Shown piece after piece: positions 1 through 11,983 of a DNA stretch of 64,000 nucleotides (positions are counted from its first letter, which is position 1; every line of letters starts with the position of its first letter). A program made the translations under genes and the position numbers. Below the pieces are notes generated by a model. The model was not told the origin of the DNA. It saw nothing but the letters and a program-made list of their open reading frames with translations, and searched no databases. The stretch lies in contig SKCR01037592.1 of assembly GCA_019454045.1 (NCBI GenBank), forward strand, positions 145,440 to 209,439. The letters run 5' to 3'. Source of the DNA: Zanthoxylum bungeanum (taxonomy: Eukaryota > Streptophyta > Magnoliopsida > Sapindales > Rutaceae).

Positions 1-1911
1 AATCGGCAGTGGCAGTGAAGATGTCCTCCATTTTCGGCCATTCTTGGTCCTTCGTCAAGCTCCAAGCTTGGTCGAACGATTCCCGGCTCATGGGTGGACT
101 TCCCTATCACATTCGCATGTCTCTCGGAGTGCTAGCTCTCTTGATTTTTGCCACAAAAACCAAGCACTTTGGCTTCTCTTCTCACGATTTTTTGCAAACC
201 AGAAACCAGAAAGTTTCAGCTCATTGGGCGTGAGAAAGATGAAGAGAATGGAGAGAGAGAGAGTGGTTTTGTTCCTTGAAAAATGGTTAATGATTTTCCA
301 AAAATCATATATACAAATTTCTCTCAAAAAGTCAACAAAGGACAAGCTTTAAAAGCTCCCAACAACTCCCATCAAGTCACATCTATCAATCAAGTTGTCA
401 AGTCACATCACTCAAAGTGACAAGTGATTTGACGCTTGATGTGACTAATGATTTGACGCTTGATGCGATTAATGATTTGACGCTTGATTTGACTTGCGTG
501 CCGCACTCGAATTCGAAATGCGAATGCGCTCGCAAATAATCCCGTGCTCGGGTTCGCTAATTCCAAATTAATGAATTTTCCGTTACGACGCAATTAAATG
601 ATTACGCCTAGTGAAGTCACTATTCACATCGCTAACGAATTAATTCTAAATTAACTCGTTCGCCCGAATTAAAATCTAATTTTAATTCCGCGTCGAAATC
701 CAATTTCGTTTAATATATCAAATATATTAATTTATCGATTAATTCCAAATTAACCGTTCTCTCTCTTTAAATGATATTTTATCCCAGATAAAATATCTCC
801 GCAATTAATCCCAGATTAATTTTCTCTCTCATATTATTAATCCCAAATTAATTAAAAGTGCGAGTCATACGTCATCGGTGAATCTTTGGGAAGCGACCCA
901 TGAGATCCCCGGATATGTTGGCAGTAAATTCGGTCGTCGGACTATCCAAACACGTAAGTACCTAGTACTACATTTATACCGATTTACAAGACAAGGTTGG
1001 CTTCTAGCAAAGCGTCATGCCTACCCAATTCTCCAGAAATATCCTTACAGGAATAAAGGATCTATATCAGGCATAGTATACGTAGTATTACGTATTCCGA
1101 TCCAGTATCGGATGATCACATGCAAGGCCCGGGGCTGGTACAATGTCTGCCCCGTACGAAGCATATATCGGATGACAAGCAACTAGTCTCTTTAATATCG
1201 GATAATCATGACCAAGTCATATTATCCCGATGGTTGCAACCTTTTTAGAGAACCAGTTCTGTATCCCTACGCGATCATCATCTCCATATGACTGGAGTGA
1301 TACTTCCGTCTTGACATCACACCCAACACACTACGATTCTCAATATACCCAACATTGGCGTACACAGAACTGGTTAAAGCCCTGGACGACCGCAATCAAA
1401 GTATATTGATTGTCGTAAGTATTAGCGGTACAAGTCTCAGGTTAAGACCAAATACACCTACCCTGATTTCGGACTTCCATAGACACATAGTCATACTACC
1501 AATGGAATTCCGAGGGGGTCTATCCAGAGCGAAGCTCTTTCCCGTACTATCGATAAAACACAACCTCCTATTACACTTGCATGAGTATCCTATACCCAAA
1601 TATATGAGAACTATGCCGTTTGTGCCCTCACAACGCGCACAAGTGTAATACTAGTCTTTTACGTATTTATCGATGTCTAATCTCGATAATACTCTGACTA
1701 GGGATATTTAATGATCTATCCTTCGTGGATTGATATTGTCTCATATCATTCTCAATGCAGGAACAAATCATAGGGACCTCCTATCATTTATACATCTAGG
1801 TGATCTAATCACAAATGATAATAGTGCAATCTCCTTTGTCACATAGTTAATTTGTACAACAACACCATGATCTGTATAAATAATGACGCTATGGGTCATA
1901 ATTGTCCAACA
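1..1911 (-). repeat. Element A 3' LTR (partial)
   Basis: Matches 7355-9228 along its whole length with scattered substitutions and small indels. It ends ...GTCCAACA at 1911, followed directly by the RNase H-end remnant. On the minus strand this is the LTR start TGTTGGAC. Confidence 0.88.
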
Positions 1912-4610
1912 ATCTCCCACATGGCCTATAGCCAGTCACTCGAGTGTCTTACACTCGAACTATGTAGGGTTGGCTCAAACTGCTGAGAAAAAACTTTCGT
2001 CAGCGGATTTACATGATTATCGTCTGATGCGATTTATTCGATCATCACATTCCGCGATGTATGATCCGAATGAATCAGATGATTATCGAAGTATATATCT
2101 GGATCGTTGATGAGACCATTAATTCTTTAGCCTGTGCTGACGCCTAGCTCAGCTGCTAACATAACTATATCTAATCTATTTATATTTATTATCGACCCAG
2201 AAGGCTTCTATTGCCGCCTCAGCTGCAGCAATAACCCGCATTTGTTGTTTATACGGTAACAGTATCTTGCTTGGAAGATTTCCAGCTCACTATTCTGTTA
2301 TTCAAACTGTATTGTACCATTAACGACTTTTAGTCGTCTTTATCGGTTAGGAAACTTGCAGTAGTGATCCTAGTCACTTCAAGTTCTCATTCTCCATAGT
2401 TTAAGACAGCATCCTTAGATCTCTAAGATACTAACGGATGTTCTTAACTTCAATCTAGTGACTATCACTAGGATTGTCCTAATTGTGAATCCATATGCTC
2501 AAAGCGTATGAGACACCAGGTCGCGTACATTTTTCAATGTACGAGTTCTCGGAGAGTTTTCTCGAAAGCCACGCTTTCACCGATTATATTATGGGAATAT
2601 CATTTCCAAGAAATGACTTATTATCATTATTTTATAGGACAACCACTGTCAGTGCGCACCCACTAACCTCCTTATATACACAAGAATCTTTTTCGTTTTG
2701 AATTAAATCATAAACCATTATGATTACATCAAAACGATAATTCCAAGAACCTAATGCTTACTTCAATCCAAACATGGATCAAATAACCTACAAATCTTCT
2801 TTACTAGTTTTGGTAAGACAAAACAGGTTTCCTTTTCAGGAAACCGATTTTCCCGTAAAGCTGTCATATTTCATAAATGAAACACGCAACTTTAACGAGC
2901 ATTATCCAAATGGATTTACCGTGGCAATAGTTAAAAGGTTGAATTGTAATCGACACAATGTTGATAACGATACCTTTCTGTTAAAAGCCTAGCTTTATAC
3001 GTTGGTATGTTGCCATCCATGTATGTTTTTCTTGAAGACTTATATAGTACCAATAGGCACAATGCCTTGCGGTACATCAACTAGTATCCAAACTTGTTGA
3101 TATACATGGAATCCATTTCAGATTCAATAAGATAGACATCTTTATGAGGTGAGATCAGAAACCCATACCCCAGGTTGTTTTCTGACTCTCTCCGACTACG
3201 TGGTTCTTGTGTATTCAAAGATTACTGGTTTAGTTTCATCATTGATGAACTATTTGTGTTCCATTAAAGAATGGGTGCCTGGAACAGTATTACTCCGATT
3301 TTCATCGAGTTATACTATCCTCCCACTTACCACTGCATATAGGTATTCCTCTTAGGAAAACCGCATGGTGAGCAACAATCTAATTGTTCTCTCTTGTGAG
3401 ATGTATAAGTACTATACTTTGGTATCCCCAGGATAACCTACAATTGGCACTTATCCTATTTGGGTTTTAGTTTGGTATCATCCAAACATATGCCTAGCAT
3501 TCCCAAATTTTCAGGAATGAGAAACCCGGTTTCTTTCCTGTTCATATCTAATATGAAATCTGTCAAACAGATTTTTATGGAACCTTATTCGAAATAAGTT
3601 TTGCACTGTTAATGCTTATCCGTTGAAGGAAATGGTAGCTCAGAGCGACTCATGATTAACCTTATCATGTCCAACAAGATTTGGTTACTCAGTTGGGACA
3701 CACCGTCAAACTGACGTGTTCTGGGAGGAGTCATCATTTAAAGAATACTATACTCTCTCAAGTATATTAGAAACTCATTGCCTAAGTATTCTCCATTACG
3801 GTCTTACCGTGACGGTATAATACTATAGCCGATCTGTTTGTCTATTTCGTGTCGAAAACTTTAAAAGTTTCCGATTACTGTTCCTAAAGAAACATGTAAC
3901 CATAACGCGATGCCACATCCGTAAAGGTCACGAAATATTCATCTCCACCTCTAGCCTAGCTAGATATGGGCCCACTTGCTTCACCATGAACTAGGGCTAA
4001 CAGATTGGTGGCATTTAGACTTTTACCAAGTAAATGTGTTATAGGTACTTTGCCCAATAAACTAGATTCGTAGACTTTATTCGATTGGAATCAAATCAGT
4101 CCGAGTACCCACTCTTCAAAAGTGTGGATATACGATTCTTGTTTAATTGTGTCCCAGACAACAATGCCATAAATTAGTTTCTTCTGATCAAATCAGTTTG
4201 AGCTATTTGTTTGTCATGTTATACGTTTGAGATTTATTTATATTCAAAATATAAATTCTGTTATTCACATCTAATGTGTTTATCTCAATATCATCTTTAT
4301 ATAATAAAACACTTTAGTGTTCTAGAATATAAAAGTTCACCCACAGCGGGTCAAACACTGATATAGAGATAATGTATCTAGTCAAACTAGTTACATTATA
4401 ATAGTTTCCAAATTTAGGTACACACCCGAGGGTAGTTCCTAAAATTAGGTATCTACGGTTAAAACAATGACTTTCGTCCCGTTTCCAATTCACAGATTAA
4501 ATCTCAACTGAAGTCAGTATCCTGCTTAAAGCAGATTCTGAACATCAATGTATATATTTTATATATCACACTAAGTATTTAAAATCCAATTTCAATGCCA
4601 GTAGTGAACA
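1912..4610 (-). pseudogene. Element A copia pol remnant
   Basis: Collinear at DNA level with the better preserved pol of element C. From left to right are remnants of RNase H (1912-2400), reverse transcriptase (2400-3140), integrase (3350-4010), pre-integrase (4010-4250) and protease (4300-4600). The order RNase H-RT-IN-PR on the plus strand is copia order read on minus. No frame longer than ~80 codons stays open. Many indels separate it from C, so it encodes nothing functional and is older than C. Confidence 0.75.
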
Positions 4611-4629
4611 TAATTATGACAAACATATT

Positions 4630-4900
4630 TGAAGTCGGAGCCTTACTCGTCTTCAATTCCTTCATGTCTGCTTTGTCCAAACGGCAGTTACGCTTCCGCG
4701 ATCCCGTTTGCCACAATTAGTCAGACATTTTGGGATATGTCCTTTATCTTCCTAGAAGATTAATGATTTTGCCTTTGCCCTCTTCTATATTCCAGAAGCC
4801 TTTGGCCAAGCCTTGGGTTTCTAGAATATCGAAATAAGGTGCGCCTTGCGCTACTTGCCTAATTGCAAACTTTGACTTTATCTCCTTGAGATTGGTCATT
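4630..4900 (-). pseudogene. Element A gag remnant (nucleocapsid part)
   Basis: On the minus strand the stretch around 4680-4760 aligns with the CCHC zinc-knuckle region seen in elements B and E, here broken. The N-terminal gag block present in C (16367-16873) is missing: the homology jumps to the leader near 4900. This gag has therefore suffered a large deletion as well as point decay. Confidence 0.55.
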
Positions 4901-7222
4901 AATTCTCCAAGAATTATTTATTGCAATTTAATACTTCTAATGATTATTATAGTCCAACTACATAATCAACTATACTTTAATAGATTAAATTCAATTATAT
5001 TGATTACTATAACCCAATTATAAAATCAACTATAAATGAATAGTTTGAATATAGTCCAACTATTTATTAAAACAACATTTAAATATTAGTCCAACTAACA
5101 TTTAATATATTTGACGAATGATATTTGATTTGAGCGCGTATGGCAAGTAATTAAATGAATATTGCAAATTCAATTCTTGCCTCCCACTATTTTTCGGCGA
5201 GCCTCTAACCCTCTGTCGAGTACTCGGGAAACCGTGTTTCCTAGCGGGCTAGGATCCCGTTAAATATCACACAATCTTGACTTTGTCCAACAAAATGTAT
5301 GATAATTAACTAGGTAGATCTCTAAGATCGATTGGATCCAATCCAATTCCTAGATCCGGTAGGGGGACATCCAAGTCCGAAACATATATCTTATATATGT
5401 CAATATATCCAATATATTACCTAACCTTTTTCCTCTGAATCAACTAAGCCTTGGCTTTGGCACAACAAACTTAGTGATCCCAGTTAAGCGAGACCCATTG
5501 ACCATGGAAAGTTTCGTAATCAATGTAGATGGACAAGAAGTGGTCTTGACTTTGACCAACAAACCACAACTTGGACAAGACACCAATATGGAACAAAGCT
5601 TTCGTGATTCAAACACATCCTCGACGGACAAAGGCCTTGACTTTGGCCAACAAGCCAATGCCAGTCTTGGATCTTGAGTAAGAATCACTCAATGGAAGGA
5701 AAGACGCTTAATATTTGTGAGGGTTTTTCGAGTGCAAAATGGCAACCAATTTATTATCTTTGTTAAGGTCTCATCATCATACACCCTTAAACATGCATTC
5801 TAAACACATAATAAAGCGCATATGAAAAATAATAATGATATGCGGATGGATACTTTACACAATGATCCTAGATCAAATCTCTCCATTTCTCTCTTCCGTT
5901 AGCACAAATATTTCTTCTACCCGTTACACTACACTTCTAAAGAAACCTAATTTACATTGAGGGGAATAGGTGAGAAGAGAATACAAAGAATAAGGAGGTG
6001 ATAAGGCTGGACACACAGGTCTAATTAATAAATCAAATTTATTACAACAATTTCTAAAATTGCCCCACCCATCTAATATCCATCTAATATACAATATTCA
6101 TGCATCGCAACCATGTATTCACACAAACATGTTATCAATCAATCTAATCAAATTAATTAATCTGATAATTAGTGATCATCCAATATTCAAACAATGATTT
6201 AATTTTTGCTCGAGTCAAACTCGTTTTGCGAATAAATACTCAAAGTACGAATTCTCGAATTAAATTAAAATACATAATTAAATCCAATTCAATTTGTATT
6301 TAATTCTAATTCGCTATTTAATTCCAAATTAAATACTACACTTTATTCAATAAACCTTTACGATTTAAATTCCAAATTTAATTGCAACGGGTCTCAAAGC
6401 CCGATTAACGTCCAACGTCAATTTAATTAAAGTCCAATGGGGTTTTAATTAATTTCTTAAGGCGTGGACTTTTGGTCAACTCGGGTCGAACCCAATAACC
6501 AAAGTCCAATCCGGGAGTTACCCCATAAGCCCAGAAATCAATTTAGGCCCATTAGGCGCAATTAAACTTTAAAGGTCCATTAAGTCGCATTTGGGCTTTA
6601 TGGAAGTGGTTTTGGGCCCAATTGGATCCAATCCAATTTTCCTTAACTCAACTCGGTACAACCAAGCCTAATAAGCCCAATTACAAAACAACAAGCCCAA
6701 ATCCAATTTAAGGCCTAACATAATTAAATTACAAAATCCAATTTCACATTTAATTATCCTAAAGTGTATAACATAATTAATTACCCAAATCAATATTTCC
6801 AAAACATCAAATTAGCCTAATTAATCATGCTTATCATCATTAAATCATGTCCAACACAATTTAACAAAAAATCAAACCCATTCATGCTTCTTTATGTCTC
6901 GGCAATATTGGGGATTTTATGTCCGATTCGAATTCAATCCAATTAATTCCACAATCGACATTAAATCATATTCCCGAATGATTTCCAATACATCCAATGA
7001 TCAAAAATCAAAAATCTCAAGACATTATAGGGCTCAACCATTCAGCCAACACAATAATTTGGGGAAAAAAATGATCAAATCACAATTTCTTGAAATTGAT
7101 CCAATCAATCTTCAATTCAACATTAATTAAGCATATTCAATCAAACAATTTAATTAATTCATGCTCAAAATCAATTTACCCAAATTTTAACCCTAAAATA
7201 ATTTTATGCTTTTCCTTGCTCA
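4901..7222 (-). other. Element A long 5' leader
   Basis: About 2.3 kb between primer site and gag remnant. It holds a conserved ~87-bp block (5180-5266), several copies of a CTTGACTTTGGCCAAC-like motif (5278-5660) and a cluster of GCCCA motifs (about 6395-6715). Collinear leaders occur in B, C, D and E. No coding frame is supported. Confidence 0.6.
5180..5266 (-). other. Conserved leader block, copy in A
   Basis: About 87 bases nearly identical in all five copia elements, while flanking leader sequence has drifted more. On the minus strand it contains the short complementary arms CCTAG and CTAGG. Role unknown; packaging, dimerisation or translation are possible for a leader element of this kind. 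Confidence 0.5.
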
Positions 7223-7230
7223 TGATACCA
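7223..7230 (-). other. Primer binding site (tRNA-iMet type), element A
   Basis: Minus strand reads TGGTATCA immediately 3' of the right LTR with one spacer base. After eight matching bases an extra T interrupts the usual match to the 3' end of initiator Met tRNA. Confidence 0.75.
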
Positions 7231-7231
7231 T

Positions 7232-9228
7232 TGTTAGAGTTTGCTAAGGTCCCAAGGATCAATAAACAAGCATGAACATGTGTGAATACAATACTCACAT
7301 CGATCGGTTGAGCGACGTTTTGATGAAAAAAATTTCACTTTCTGCTCACTGGTACAATCGGCAATGGTAGTGAAGATGTCCTTCATTTTCAGCCATTCTT
7401 GGTCCTTCGTCAAGCTCCAAGCTTCGTCGAACGATTCCTGGCTCATGGGTGGACTTCCTTATCACCTTCGCATGTCTCTCGGAGTGCTAGCTCTCTTGAA
7501 TTTTGCCAAAAAAACCAAGCACTTTGGCTTCACTTCTCACGATTTTTTGCAAACCAGAAACCAGAAAGTTTCAGACCTTTAGGCGTGAGAAAGATGAAGA
7601 GAATGGAGAGAGAGAGTGTGGTTTTGTTCCTTGAAAAATGGTTAATCATTTTCCAAAAATCATATATACAAATTTCTCTCAAAAAGTCAACAAAGGACAA
7701 GCTTTAAAAGCTCCCAATCACATCTATCAATCAAGTTGTCAAGTAACATCACTCAAAGTGACAAGTGATTTGACGCTTGATGCGATTAATGATTTGACAC
7801 TTGATTTGACTTGCGTGCCGCACTCGAATTCGAAATGCGAATGCGCTCACAAATAATCCCAGGCTCGGGTTCGCTAATTCCAAATTAACGAATTTTCCGT
7901 TGCAACGTAATTAAATGATTACGCCTAGCGAAGTCACTATTCACATCGCTAACGAATTAATTCTAAATTAACTCGTTCGTCCGAATTAAAATCTAATTTT
8001 AATTCCGCGTCGAAATCCAATTTCGTTTAATATATCAAATATATTAATTTGTCGATTAATTCCAAATTAACCGTTCTCGCTCTTTAAATGATATTTTATC
8101 CCAGATAAAATATCTCCGCAATTAATCCCAGATTAATTTTCTCTCTCATCTTATTAATCCTAGATTAATTAAAAGTGCGAGTCATATGTCATTGGTGAAT
8201 CTTTGGGAAGCGTCCCATGAGATCCCCGGATATATTGGCAGTAAATTCGGTCGTTGGACTATCCGAACACGTAAGTACCTAGTATTACGTTTATACCGAT
8301 TTACAAGACAAGGTTGGCTTCTAGCAAAGCGCCATGCCTACCCAATTCTCCAGAAATATCCTTACAGGAATAAAGGATCTATATCAGGCGTAGTATACGT
8401 AGTATTGCGTATTTCGATCCAGTATCGGATGATCACATGCAAGACTTGGGGCTGGTACAGTGTCTGCCCCGTACGAAGCTTATATCGGATGACAAACAAC
8501 TAGTCTCTTTAATATCGGATTATCATGAACAAGTCATATTATCCCGACGGTTGCAACCTTTTTAGAGAACCAGTTCTGTATCCCTACGCGATCATCATCT
8601 CCATAGTATTGAAGTGATACTTCCGTCTTGACATCACACCCAACACACTACGATTATCAATATACCCATCATTAGCATACACAGAACCGGTTAAAGCCCT
8701 GGACGACCACAACCAAAGTATATTGACTGTCGTAAGTATTAGCGGTGCAAGTCTCAGGTTAAGACCAAATACAACTACCCTGATTTCGGACTTCCATAGA
8801 CACATAGTCATACTACCAATGGAATTCCGAGGGGGTCTATCCAGAGCGAAGCTGTTTCCCGTACCATCGGTAAAACACAACCTCCTATTACACTTGCATG
8901 AGTATCATATACCCAAATATATGAGAACTATGCCGTTTGTGCCCTCACAACGCACACAAGTGTAATACTAGTCTTTTACGTATTTATCGATGTCCAATCT
9001 CAATAATACTCTGACTAGGGATATTTAATGATTTATCCTTCGTGGATTGATACTGTCTCATATCATTATCAATCCATGAACAAATCATAGGGACCTTTTA
9101 TCATTTATACATCTAGGTGATCTAATCACAAATGATAAGAGTGCAATCTCCTTTGTCACATAGTTAATTTGTACAACAACACCATGATCTGTACAAATAG
9201 TGACGCTATGGGTCATAATTGTCCAACG
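7232..9228 (-). repeat. Element A 5' LTR
   Basis: About 1997 bp, from TGTTAGAG at 7232 to ...GTCCAACG at 9228. It pairs with 1-1911. The minus-strand U3 half is conserved among all five elements; the U5-side half is more variable. Confidence 0.88.
8584..8880 (-). other. Conserved small ORF in LTR U3 (98 codons, copy in A)
   Basis: Open on the element's sense strand inside the right LTR. The core VFGLNLRL...ALTGSVYA...NRSVLGVMSR recurs as an open frame in the LTRs of B, C and D. No similarity to a known protein is recognised. It may be a by-product of conserved LTR DNA rather than a real protein. Confidence 0.25.
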
Positions 9229-9693
9229 TAGAGATGGGCCCATATACGTCACTAAGAACGAGGGCTAACAGCTCGGTGGCACATACACATTTACCACTAA
9301 AATGAGTTTTAGGCATTTTACCTAATAAACAAAATTCGCAGACATCATATGAATTCGGATCAAATCCGGCCAAGTATCCATTCTTCGAAAGAATGGATAT
9401 ATTAGTCTTGTTAATGTGTCCTAGACGAAAATGCCACAAATAAGTCTCATATGTTTTACTCAATTTGAGCTTTTTGTTTGTCATGTTATATGTTTAAGAT
9501 TCGTTTATATTCAAAATATAAAGACCATTATTCCCATCTGCTGTACATATCTCAATATCATCTTTATAAACAAAATACCAAGTGTTCCTGAATAAAAAGG
9601 TATACCCGCATCGGGTTAAACTAGATACAGAGATGATATTCCTAGTCAAACTAGGTACAAAATAACAATCACCTAATGTAAGTACATGCCCCG
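9229..9693 (-). pseudogene. Copia fragment Z: pre-integrase and protease part
   Basis: Minus-strand frames encode a GAG-pre-integrase domain (LWHFRLGHI near 9400-9440, then CEFCLLGKM and SDVYGPIS at the A junction) and, upstream, the end of a copia protease (GDCYFVPSLTRNIISVSS, about 9590-9665). The zinc-binding H and C residues of the pre-integrase are present. Z is cut on the left by A and on the right by B; its next 28 bp resume at 28564 beyond B. It is the best preserved pre-integrase in the window, but only about 490 bp survive. Confidence 0.75.
9689..9693. repeat. Target-site duplication of element B (left copy)
   Basis: CCCCG directly before the LTR start TGTAAG; the identical five bases follow the right LTR at 28559-28563. 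Confidence 0.88.
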
Positions 9694-11698
9694 TGTAAGT
9701 TTTCCTAGAACATGCCAAGATCGTCTAAGAGTGATTTGTGTGTGAATTATCAAGAGAGTTGCGGAAAATACTCACATTGATCGGATGAGTTCAAAACGTT
9801 TTCCATGTATTTGATGCTTCCAAGCCTTCTTTAAGTGTTCCAAACTCATGGGTGAGTTTCCCTATCACCTTGATTCACTCTTTTAAGTGTACCACATTAA
9901 TTCACTCCTTTAAGTGCTAGGTTGAAAAAAAAATGAAAGAAAAATTTTCTCCTCCAAGTAGCTAAGTTTCGGCCATGAGGGGAGAGGGAGAGAAGATGAA
10001 GTTTTCTTTGTATTTTGTTTCTAAAACCATAATCCCAAAGTCAAAGTCATTTTTTTGGTTTTTGTATATCATTTTCCAAAAAATAAATACAAAGTGTGTT
10101 GTGTAAGTTACCATAATTACACTCAACAACTTCCATCAACAAAAAGTGACAAGTGATGTAAGTTGGTGGGACACACTTTAAATTCAAAATTCAAGTGGTT
10201 TCCTCAACACACATCGGGCTCGGTTTCGTTTAATCCTATTAAACGAATTTTCCGTTGCAAAATAATTAAATCTAATTTAATTAAACAATAATGCCTAGCA
10301 AAATTATTACGGAAGTCGCTCGCGAATTAATTCCAAATTAATTCGTTCACTTGAATTAAAATCCAATTTTAATTCCGTATTGAAATCTAATTTCAATTAA
10401 TATATCCGATATATTATTTTAGCCCAATTAAATAAATTAAATAGTAAAATCCAATTTAACTATTAAATTTACTTTACCGATTAATTCCAAATTAATCACG
10501 TTCTCTCATCTCGACGAATTTAATCCCAGATAAATTCTCGTCGCAATTAATCTCAGATTAATTCTTTCTCTTTTAATTAATCCCAGATTAATTCATTGTC
10601 GTAATTAATCCTAGATTAATTTTCTCTTTCATAATTAATCCCAGATTAATTTTCTGTTCGAGTCAAATCTCAACGGTGAATCTTCGGGAAGCGACCCAAG
10701 AGATCCCTGGATATGTTGGCAGTAAATACGGTCATCGGTCTATCCGAATGTGTGCGTACCAGGTACCACATTCTTACCGATTTACAAGACATGGTTGGCT
10801 TCTAGCAAAGCACCGTGCCTACCCAATTCTCCAGAAATATTATTTAAAGGAATATGTAATCTTTGTCAGACATAGTATACGTAGTATTGCGTATTACAAT
10901 CCAGTATCATAATGTCACATGTTAGGCCTGGGGCTGGAATTTTGTTTGCCCCGTACGAAGCATATATCGGATCTCTGGTAACTAATCTCTATAATCAGAT
11001 AATTATGACCTAGTCATATTATCCCGATGACTGCAGTACTAAAGAGTACTAGTTCAGTATCCTGCGTGATTTTCATCTCCATATGACTGAAGTGATACTT
11101 CCATCTTGACATCACACCCAATACACTACGATTCTCAGTATACCCAGAAGAGGCGTATATAGAACCTGTTAAAGCCCCGGACGACCAAAACCAAAGTATA
11201 CTGATTGTCGCAAGTATTAGCGATGCAAGTCTCAGGTTAAGACCAAATACACCTACCCTGATTCAGATTCCCATAGACACATAGTCATACTACCAATGGG
11301 ATTCTGATGGGTCTATCCAGAGCGAAGCTGTTTCCGTACCATCGGTAAACAAAACCTCCTATTACACTTGCATGAGTATCCAATACCCAAATACATGAGA
11401 ACTATGCCATTATGTCTTCATAATGCGCACAAGTGCAATACTAGTCTATTCCGTATTATCGATGTCCAATCTCGATAATACTACGACTAGGGATATTTAA
11501 TGATTAAACCTTAGTGGATTAATATTGTCTCATATCTTATTAATCCGGTATTAATCATATGGACATTTATCATTTATAAATTCCGGTAATCCAATTATAA
11601 ATGATAAAAAAAACAATTTCATTTGTCACATAGTTAATTTATACAACAACACCATGTTATGTATAAATAGTGATGCTATGGTTCATAATTGTCCAACA
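9694..11698 (-). repeat. Element B 3' LTR
   Basis: About 2005 bp, TGTAAG...GTCCAACA, pairing with 26584-28558. It contains an array of AATTAATCCCAGATTAATT-type near-palindromes (10485-10655), longer than in A, C or D. Confidence 0.88.
10485..10655. repeat. Array of short near-palindromic units in LTR B
   Basis: Five or six imperfect units of the form AATTAATCCCAGATTAATT separated by TTTCTCT-like spacers. The same array is in the other B LTR (27340-27515); A has fewer units and C and D fewer still. Confidence 0.6.
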
Positions 11699-11978
11699 AT
11701 CTCCCACTTGGTCTATAGCCAATCACTCAAGTGTCCTACATTTGAACTGTGTAAGGGTCGCTCAAACTTCTGCTGAGAAACAACTTTCGTCAGCGGATTT
11801 GCAATGTTATCATCTAATGCATTTTTTTCAATCATCACATCACAACGATGTATGATCTGACGAATCATATGAAATAGTCTAAGTATATAATTGGATTGTT
11901 GATGAGACCACGGTTCTTTAGCCTGCGCTGTAGCCTAGCTCTGCTGCTAACAAAACTACTGCTAATCCAATTAGGATT
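11699..11978 (-). pseudogene. Element B RNase H remnant, first part
   Basis: Aligns with the RNase H end of element C (13935-14220). It is broken by element C at the duplicated ATATA and continues at 21025. Several indels destroy the frame. Confidence 0.65.
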
Positions 11979-11983
11979 ATATA
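11979..11983. repeat. Target-site duplication of element C (left copy)
   Basis: ATATA, repeated exactly at 21020-21024 after the right LTR. Confidence 0.88.

Larger units (their letters stand above)
1..9228 (-). mobile_element. Ty1/copia LTR retrotransposon A (left end outside window)
   Basis: Two ~2-kb LTRs flank a decayed copia interior read on the minus strand. The left (3') LTR starts before base 1 (its first base matches about 7355, so roughly 120 bp are missing) and ends at 1911. The right (5') LTR runs 7232-9228. A tRNA-Met primer site abuts the right LTR at 7223-7230. The outer base at 9228 is G where the other family members have A. The target duplication cannot be tested because the left end is outside the window. 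On the right it abuts copia fragment Z. Confidence 0.88.

Noticed and set aside
878..1186. Plus-strand 102-codon frame in LTR A, also at 8186 and 10676
   Set aside because: Antisense to the element; it follows a conserved LTR DNA block and is broken in the C, D and E LTRs.
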